Of a stretch of 12,689 nt of DNA, positions 7,026-12,689 are shown piece by piece (position 1 is the stretch's first letter; each line of letters starts with the position of its first letter). A program made the position numbers and the translations under genes. Origin of the DNA: Bacteroidota bacterium (GTDB taxonomy: Bacteria; Bacteroidota; Bacteroidia; Cytophagales; Cyclobacteriaceae); assembly GCA_023417785.1 (NCBI GenBank), contig JAEZEH010000181.1, positions 1-12,689 of the forward strand. The letters are read 5' to 3'. A model generated the notes under the pieces. That model did not search any database and was not told where the DNA came from. It worked only from the letters and a program-made list of their open reading frames with translations.

Positions 7026-8468
7026 CTATTGAATCTCCACCAGTTTCACGTCATCCAGGGTTATGCCAGTTTCGCCGAGGTTACCGTCCCAGCTGCCGCC
7101 TTTAAGCACAACGTAGACCGTACCGGGCGCATCAAAGGTAACGTGACCGTTTTGGCCTGTACCCGGAGCAGGACTTCCGTCAATTTGCTTACAGCCCAGC
7201 GCTGCAAGGTTTCCGTTGAAGGCTGAGGCCCCGCAACCATCCCATGTATTTAGCCCTGTATAAAGGTTGTCGCTGTAGTCGCTTCCATCTGTTGGCTCCG
7301 TTGAACCGAAATATACTTCGAACCACGAGTTTGCCGCCCCCGAGCCTGACACGTTCGCGGAAAAGCGATACGTACCTGCCTGCACTTGCACGGCCTGCCA
7401 GATAATCACATTGGTTTGGGCACTAGCCACTCCGTTAGTAAGCACGAGTTTTCCATCAACGAATTCCGTTTCAGTCAGAGTAACACCCGCGCCAAACACG
7501 TTCCATGCCGATTCATCGGACATATCGCCGCCTTGAATCAGATCAGCGCCTTCGACTTCATCAGACTTAGGAACCAGTTCGAAGGTCCAGTAGCCCCAGT
7601 CAAAAGATTTCTTCACCTTAAGTTTAGTATCGCTCAGTTCAACGATCTCGTAATTGATTTCGGGATCAGGGCTCGTGGCCGTACCGTTTTCGCCGACTTT
7701 GTACAATCCGAGGTGAGCCCCCGTTCCTATCACCTTAAGGCTGGCAGGAGTCACTTCAAACTGGAACGTACCATCGCCCCACGCCTGATAGTTCGCAGGT
7801 ATAGCCGAAAGATCGTGACAGCCTACGGCAACACCAATGTCGCCGGGCCAGGGTCCACCGCCTTCTTCATCCACGCGGAAATCACCGTTAATATTGTACG
7901 TCATCACTCCGTCGCGCGTGAAAGTCCATTCATCATTGAACAGACAGGTAACGTTGGGATCAACCACATAGGCACCATCGTTCGACCACCACACACTCCC
8001 GTCGGGCGGACCGACGACAAGCGCACCGGCACCGGGTTTGAGAACCCAGACCTTGCCCTCGGTACCGCACGGGCCTGCGAGTTTATCAAGCGTAAGGTTA
8101 CTGCACGGATCGTCATTCGCAATAGTGATCTTTTGGGTGAGCTTCTTAAAGCCACCCTGACCAAAGACAGTGAGTTCAACATTATAGTCACCGGCAAACA
8201 CAAAGTGAACTGTATCCCGGGCATCGGTCGACTTCTCCCCATTACCGAAATCCCATTGCTGGAGAAATCCATTTGCCGATGTATTAGTAAAAACCATCGA
8301 GTTAGGATTCGACGCCAGTGGTGTAGCGGTAAACGCCGGCTCAGGAAGAGCACCAAGGTCGTCGTCGAACGAATCCGGCTGGCAACCGGAGAATACTGCA
8401 AGGGCGGTTATCAACACCGCTGCAGTGGTTATTCTTAATTTATTATCGAGTTTCATAGTCTGATACAT
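7026..8468 (-). CDS. PKD and CBM4-like domain lipoprotein, probable surface glycan-binding protein
   Basis: This 480-residue lipoprotein occupies the SusE/F position directly after susD. The signal peptide ends in a lipobox with C29 as the lipidated cysteine (AVFSGC). Residues about 44-117 form a PKD beta-sandwich with the hallmark WDFGNG at 72-77. Residues about 120-300 are a domain I cannot assign, rich in tryptophan (W141, W160, W161, W181) with four cysteines (122, 134, 175, 217). Residues about 305-480 look like a CBM4/9-type jelly roll, opening with ADLIQGGDMSDESAW and closing with ITLDDVKLVEI, with cysteines 412 and 426. No catalytic motif is seen, so binding is the likely role. From family knowledge, PKD-containing lipoproteins accompany GH30, GH16 and GH17 enzymes in beta-glucan loci. 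The start at 8468 lies 6 bp after the susD stop; an ATG at 8456 gives the more typical MKLDNK lipoprotein start, so the first four residues are uncertain. Co-transcription with susCD is very likely. Confidence 0.85.
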   Translation of the reverse strand: MYQTMKLDNKLRITTAAVLITALAVFSGCQPDSFDDDLGALPEPAFTATPLASNPNSMVFTNTSANGFLQQWDFGNGEKSTDARDTVHFVFAGDYNVELTVFGQGGFKKLTQKITIANDDPCSNLTLDKLAGPCGTEGKVWVLKPGAGALVVGPPDGSVWWSNDGAYVVDPNVTCLFNDEWTFTRDGVMTYNINGDFRVDEEGGGPWPGDIGVAVGCHDLSAIPANYQAWGDGTFQFEVTPASLKVIGTGAHLGLYKVGENGTATSPDPEINYEIVELSDTKLKVKKSFDWGYWTFELVPKSDEVEGADLIQGGDMSDESAWNVFGAGVTLTETEFVDGKLVLTNGVASAQTNVIIWQAVQVQAGTYRFSANVSGSGAANSWFEVYFGSTEPTDGSDYSDNLYTGLNTWDGCGASAFNGNLAALGCKQIDGSPAPGTGQNGHVTFDAPGTVYVVLKGGSWDGNLGETGITLDDVKLVEIQ

Positions 8469-8474
8469 TATAGG

Positions 8475-10010
8475 TTATAGTGAGCCGCCATACTCTTTAT
8501 TTTGCTGAAGGCTTGTGTTTTCAAGTTCAAGCAGCGGGATAGGCAGAACTTCATGTTTGCCGGCCTGAAATCCTTTGAACGCCAACGCATCGGCTGCACG
8601 TCCTGTGCGAACGAGGTCAAACCAGCGATGTCCTTCGCCGGCGAGCTCAAGGCGTCGTTCATTGAAGATGTTATCGAATGTTGCCGGGATTGAAGCAAGG
8701 CCAACGCGGGCCCGGACGGCGTCGAGCAGTTGTTGCGCACGGGTTGCATTCCCGCCGCCGCGTACGAGTGCTTCAGCTTCCATCAGATACGTATCTGCAA
8801 GACGGATTTCGTAGATATTGTGAGGATAGTTAAGATCTGGATTACCCGCACCGCTCCAACGGTCGTGTTGTTTCGCAGCGAATTTTTCCAGGAAATATCC
8901 AGTATCCATATAACCAGGTGTGTAGTTCACTTTACCTTCTTCAGCCCAACGGCCGATGTCCGCAATGGTGTGAGGATAACGAGGGTCACCGTCCATAGCT
9001 TCAGCCAAGCTTGGTGTGATAGTAAAAAAGCTCCAGCCCGAAACATACTGTGGGATTTCACCTTCATTGCCAGCGATAATAGAGAATCCTCTGGGTCCTG
9101 CCATGACGCCTAAGATGTTGCCATCAGAACATCCTGCACAGCCCCAATCGCCAACGGATACATTGGTATAGGATATTTCGAAAATCGATTCTGAATTGAA
9201 TTTGTTTGACGTCAGGAACAGATCTCCATAGTTGTCAAGCAGCCTGTATCCATAAACTGTGTTTTCCTGGCCGGGATCAGAACCATTGACTTTGGCAAGG
9301 TACTCCGAGGCTTTATCGAATCTTTCAAGATTCAAGTAAACCTTTCCCAGCAACGCGTTTGCAGCTCCTGCAGTTAATCGTGCTTCTTCATCTTCAGTTA
9401 GCCTGTTCGGAAGATGCGGAATGGCTTCCAATAAATCTTTTTCAATTTGAGCATAGACCTCAGATGGTGGCACCTGGGTGATACTCGCCATTTCCGCCGG
9501 TGAAATCGGAGCAGTGGTAAGAACAATATTTTTGAAAAGTCTTACCAGATCAAAGTAAAAGTAGGCCCTGAGCGCCTTGGCCTCTGCAGCAAATCTGGTT
9601 TTTTCAGATTCACTCATAGGCACATCAGGCAGTTTCGCCAAAAGCACGTTTGCCCGGAAAATACCCTGATAACCTTTAGACCAGAGACCCTCCTGAGGGC
9701 CAACTTCGGGGCTAATCGTGTAGTTTGACCATACCTGAAATGCATTCATGTCAGTAGGCCCGCCACCCCCGGCATAGTGATCATCGGCAGCGCTGTTGAG
9801 CGACCCAACTTTACTGACTAGTCCATTCGACATAAATCCGACTACGTCGTACACGGCGACTAGTCCATTATATGCTTCAGTTCTATTCTTGTAATAATTC
9901 AATTCAAGGTCAGAACCACGCGGCGAAGTTTCCAGAAACTCATCTGTACAGGAGACCATAAGCAATACGGCCATCCCGACAGTAATTCTCTTTATAAATT
10001 GTGTTTTCAT
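8475..10010 (-). CDS. SusD/RagB family outer-membrane lipoprotein
   Basis: This 511-residue cell-surface lipoprotein forms the lid on the SusC transporter and captures glycan. The lipobox is LLMVSC with lipidated C21. The mature N-terminus CTDEFLETSPRGSDL is standard for the family. A TPR-type helical region includes the conserved AEAKALRAYFYFDLVRLF (142-159). The C-terminal RagB/SusD block has IYEIRLADTYLMEAEAL (399-415), FNERRLELAGEGHRWFDLVR (449-468) and the closing LPIPLLELENTSLQQNKEYG (489-508). A CAGC motif at 291-294 within a glycine-rich insertion could be a loop disulfide near the binding face. The gene starts 18 bp after susC and is followed 6 bp later by the PKD lipoprotein gene, consistent with one susC-susD-PKD operon. 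Glycan specificity cannot be read from the sequence. Confidence 0.96.
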   Translation of the reverse strand: MKTQFIKRITVGMAVLLMVSCTDEFLETSPRGSDLELNYYKNRTEAYNGLVAVYDVVGFMSNGLVSKVGSLNSAADDHYAGGGGPTDMNAFQVWSNYTISPEVGPQEGLWSKGYQGIFRANVLLAKLPDVPMSESEKTRFAAEAKALRAYFYFDLVRLFKNIVLTTAPISPAEMASITQVPPSEVYAQIEKDLLEAIPHLPNRLTEDEEARLTAGAANALLGKVYLNLERFDKASEYLAKVNGSDPGQENTVYGYRLLDNYGDLFLTSNKFNSESIFEISYTNVSVGDWGCAGCSDGNILGVMAGPRGFSIIAGNEGEIPQYVSGWSFFTITPSLAEAMDGDPRYPHTIADIGRWAEEGKVNYTPGYMDTGYFLEKFAAKQHDRWSGAGNPDLNYPHNIYEIRLADTYLMEAEALVRGGGNATRAQQLLDAVRARVGLASIPATFDNIFNERRLELAGEGHRWFDLVRTGRAADALAFKGFQAGKHEVLPIPLLELENTSLQQNKEYGGSL

Positions 10011-10028
10011 CTTAGTCTCATTTTTACA

Positions 10029-12689
10029 TTAAAACCCTACGTTTACACCTACAAGGATTGACCTGGCTTGCGGATAAATACCCCTGTCAATGCTCATGGC
10101 ACTTCCACCAATCTCAGGATCAAAGCCCGTGTACTTGGTGAAGGTTAGCAGGTTTTCGCTCATCACGTAAACTCTTGCCTTATTCAGACCCACTTTGGAA
10201 ATAAGTGACTCGGGCAGGGAGTATCCCAGTTGAACAACTTTAACTCTGAAGTAATCTCCATCCTCGAGATAGAAAGTCGAGGGGTTCGTAAAATTGTTAT
10301 TGGCATCCTGGATAGAAATCCTCGGATAATCATTTGATGTCCCCGGACCGGTCCATCGACCAAGTGCGTCTGACTGCCAGTTTGCATTGGCGACATCAAG
10401 TCTCCGAAGCCCCTGGAATATCTGATGCCCAGCTGCACCCTGTCCAAAAATCATGAAGTCAAATCCTTTGTAGGCCATGCTCATGGTTAAGCCAAATGTC
10501 CATTCAGGAGTGGGATTTCCTATAAACGTCCGATCGTCCGCGTCAATCGATCCGCTTCCATCTATATCGGTCCAGCGGAAGTCACCAGGGACAGCGTTAG
10601 GTTGAATGGGGTTTCCTTCTGCATTCAGGTAGGAATCAATTTCTTCCTGTGACTGAAAAATGCCATTGGGTTTAAAGCCAAAAAAGGAGTAAACGGGCTG
10701 TCCGACCGCAGTTCGTGTGATCGGGTAACTGCTTGCCTGGAACGATTCTCCACCCGACCGGAATTCCACACCATTGCCAAGGAATGTAACTTTATTCCTG
10801 ACATGTGAGACGTTTCCGTTCAGCGATATGTCAACGCCTCCAATTTTCTTCTTGTATCCCAGTTCAAGTTCGACGCCACGGTTCTCCATATCGGCCACGT
10901 TTGCCGCAGGGTTACCTATCGCGCCAAGAAAACTCGGAATTCTGGGATAGTCGAGGATGTCAGATGTTTCTTTAAGGAACCAATCAAAGGTAACGGAGAT
11001 ATCATCGAACACAGTGGCTTCGAAACCAATATTAGTCTGGCTTGTTGATTCCCATTTCAGATCGGGATTGGCCGGGGAATTCGGACTGAAACCGTTCTGA
11101 AGTTGTCCTCCAATAGTGTAATTGCGACCTCCGCCAATAGTAGCGAGATACGAAAAGGATCCAATCGCATCATTTCCTACGACGCCGTATCCGCCACGAA
11201 CTTTCAGGAAGTTAACTACTTTGTTCTCCGGCCAGAAATTCTCACGCGAGGCATTCCATCCTGCGGAGAACGAAGGGAAATATCCATAAAGATTGTTTGT
11301 TCCGAAATTCACAGAACCATCTCTCCTGACAATCGCAGTGAGCATGTACTTTTCATCATAGTTGTAGTTCAAACGAGCAAACAACGATGTGAGGCGGTGA
11401 AGCTGCCCTTCAGAGCCGCTGCCTATTCTATTCGCTGCCGCCAGCGAATAGTTCATCGAAGCATCATCAAAATTGTCGACTGGAAGGTTATAGTACGTTA
11501 CATTTGTCGCCCGGGTGTTGTTGTTTAGGTACGCAGCCTGACCGAGTAGTATTGACGCGGAGTGCTCGTTGAAGGTCTTTGAGTATGCAATTGTGTTCTC
11601 AAGACTCCAGTTCAGCACTTGATTCTGTCCACGGCTGAAACTATTTTGAGTATTTACGGACGAAGAGTTGAGGTAGAAAACGGGGTTGAACGATTCATCT
11701 CCCCAGAAGGCGAGCTTTGTACCTAAGGTAGATCGAAATGTCAACGTTTCAATCGGCTTCAATTCAACATAGGCATTTCCAACAATGTCATGCGCCCAAT
11801 TGTAATTCCCAAGACGAGTTTGAGTATAAGCAAGAGGATTGGTGATCTCCTGTCCTACGGCATTCGAAATTCCATAAGGATATCCATCGCTATTTCGTAG
11901 GGCGAGTTCAGGGTAATTAGCAGCTATCAACGGATCAGTTTCGATCGCTGGTGTAATCGGGTCGAGATTTATGGCTGAACTTAATGGACCTCCAAATTCA
12001 CTATTCGTATTGCCCAGGCCGATTGACTTGGTTCGCGCATAGCCAAGGTTCTGGCCGAAGGAGATCCACTTATTTATCTTATGAGTGGAATTTAGACGCA
12101 GGTTCAGGCGATTGTAGTTAGAAATGTCAGTAGCAACAATACCCTCCTGATCCAGGTAACCAAATGATACATAAAAGGTTGATACGTCATTTCCTCCACT
12201 GAGGCTTAATTCATGGTTAAAACGTCTTGCATCATTATTAAAGATGTGCTTTTGCCAATCAGTCCCCTTACCGAATGACTGCGGATCCGCGTAAATAATT
12301 TGTCCTCCACCGGCAACGGAAGCCTCGTTGCGAAGTGTTGCATACTGTGTAGCACTTAAAAGATCCAGTTTGCGAGCCGGCGCGGAAGTCCCATAGAATC
12401 CGTTGTAGTTCACCTGAATTCTTCCACTTGCACCCTTCTTGGTGGTCACCAGAATTACGCCTGACGCCGCACGTGCTCCATATATCGCCTGAGAAGATGC
12501 GTCTTTTAGCACTTCGATAGATTCGATATCAGATTGATTAATGTAACCGATACCTCCATTATCTACAACAACGCCGTCAACGACCCACAATGGATTATTT
12601 CCTCCCTGCCCATCAGAGAGCGTCGTAATACCACGTACACGAATCGTTGCCGCCGATCCTGGTTGTCCTGAGTTCTGCGCGATCGTCAG
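10029..12689 (-). CDS. SusC/RagA family TonB-dependent outer-membrane transporter, 5'-partial
   Basis: This 886-residue fragment of an outer-membrane beta-barrel imports oligosaccharides with energy from TonB-ExbBD. The frame stays open to the window end. Residues encoded upstream of the in-frame TTG at 12590 continue the plug domain (SAATIRVRGITTL, then PLWVVDG), so that TTG is not the start. The signal peptide, the carboxypeptidase-regulatory-like domain and the TonB box lie outside the window. The visible plug contains the SusC signature DIESIEVLKDASSQAIYGAR followed by AASGVILVTTKKG. The rest is the 22-strand barrel, ending in the aromatic C-terminal strand ILVGVNVGF. A calcium-loop-like DIDGSGSIDADD (10530-10568) sits in the late barrel, followed by FIGNPTPEWTFGL, a pattern frequent in SusC proteins. 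It lies directly upstream of susD and is the first visible gene of the locus. No sigma/anti-sigma or hybrid sensor regulator is in view. Confidence 0.96.
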   Translation of the reverse strand: MTIAQNSGQPGSAATIRVRGITTLSDGQGGNNPLWVVDGVVVDNGGIGYINQSDIESIEVLKDASSQAIYGARAASGVILVTTKKGASGRIQVNYNGFYGTSAPARKLDLLSATQYATLRNEASVAGGGQIIYADPQSFGKGTDWQKHIFNNDARRFNHELSLSGGNDVSTFYVSFGYLDQEGIVATDISNYNRLNLRLNSTHKINKWISFGQNLGYARTKSIGLGNTNSEFGGPLSSAINLDPITPAIETDPLIAANYPELALRNSDGYPYGISNAVGQEITNPLAYTQTRLGNYNWAHDIVGNAYVELKPIETLTFRSTLGTKLAFWGDESFNPVFYLNSSSVNTQNSFSRGQNQVLNWSLENTIAYSKTFNEHSASILLGQAAYLNNNTRATNVTYYNLPVDNFDDASMNYSLAAANRIGSGSEGQLHRLTSLFARLNYNYDEKYMLTAIVRRDGSVNFGTNNLYGYFPSFSAGWNASRENFWPENKVVNFLKVRGGYGVVGNDAIGSFSYLATIGGGRNYTIGGQLQNGFSPNSPANPDLKWESTSQTNIGFEATVFDDISVTFDWFLKETSDILDYPRIPSFLGAIGNPAANVADMENRGVELELGYKKKIGGVDISLNGNVSHVRNKVTFLGNGVEFRSGGESFQASSYPITRTAVGQPVYSFFGFKPNGIFQSQEEIDSYLNAEGNPIQPNAVPGDFRWTDIDGSGSIDADDRTFIGNPTPEWTFGLTMSMAYKGFDFMIFGQGAAGHQIFQGLRRLDVANANWQSDALGRWTGPGTSNDYPRISIQDANNNFTNPSTFYLEDGDYFRVKVVQLGYSLPESLISKVGLNKARVYVMSENLLTFTKYTGFDPEIGGSAMSIDRGIYPQARSILVGVNVGF

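Noticed and set aside
7386..8438. Open frame of 350 codons on the plus strand
   Set aside because: It is antisense to the PKD/CBM lipoprotein gene, with low-complexity basic composition and no recognisable domain.
12588..12590. TTG as the start of the SusC gene
   Set aside because: The preceding 33 in-frame codons encode recognisable plug-domain sequence, so the gene continues past the window edge.
1..12689. CRISPR arrays, tRNAs, insertion sequences or defence genes
   Set aside because: I saw no repeat-spacer pattern, cloverleaf, transposase motif or defence-type domain on either strand.

Overview
The window looks like Bacteroidota DNA, probably Cytophagales-like. The phylum call rests on a SusC/SusD pair, a two-lobed MacB/FtsX-type permease ending in the ANPVDELR motif, and candidate TAnnTTTG promoter elements. 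The order-level guess is inference only. No rRNA, tRNA, CRISPR array, transposase or integrase is visible. Coding is dense, and every gene except the first lies on the minus strand.

Plus-strand left edge (2-1726): the C-terminal part of an ABC transporter permease, cut by the window start. It converges on the next gene with only 7 bp between the two stop codons.

Minus-strand block A (5141 to 1734): a CLC-family antiporter carrying the sequence hallmarks of the fluoride-exporting branch (CLC-F), then nicotinate phosphoribosyltransferase (pncB), then nicotinamidase (pncA). pncB and pncA overlap by 4 bp (ATGA) and together form the deamidating NAD salvage route, nicotinamide -> nicotinate -> nicotinate mononucleotide. 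A hairpin sits over the antiporter stop codon. An apparent intrinsic terminator is built into the last codons of pncA.

Minus-strand block B (12689 to 5257): a polysaccharide utilisation locus. The transcription order is a SusC-type TonB-dependent transporter (N-terminus cut by the window end), a SusD-type lipoprotein, a PKD plus CBM4-like surface lipoprotein, a terminator hairpin, a 326-bp non-coding gap with candidate promoter elements, a GH30 glycosidase, and a second terminator. From family knowledge, SusCD captures and imports an oligosaccharide, the PKD/CBM lipoprotein is probably the surface glycan-binding protein in the SusE/F position, and the exported GH30 enzyme cuts the glycan. The combination of GH30, a PKD protein and a CBM4-like domain points to beta-1,6- or mixed beta-1,3/1,6-glucan (laminarin or fungal-type glucan). 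That substrate is inference.

I see no clearly new multi-gene system. The items most worth a second look are the fluoride-type CLC without a recognisable fluoride riboswitch, the uncharacterised tryptophan- and cysteine-containing middle domain of the PUL lipoprotein, the terminator embedded in pncA codons, and the regulatory leader upstream of GH30.
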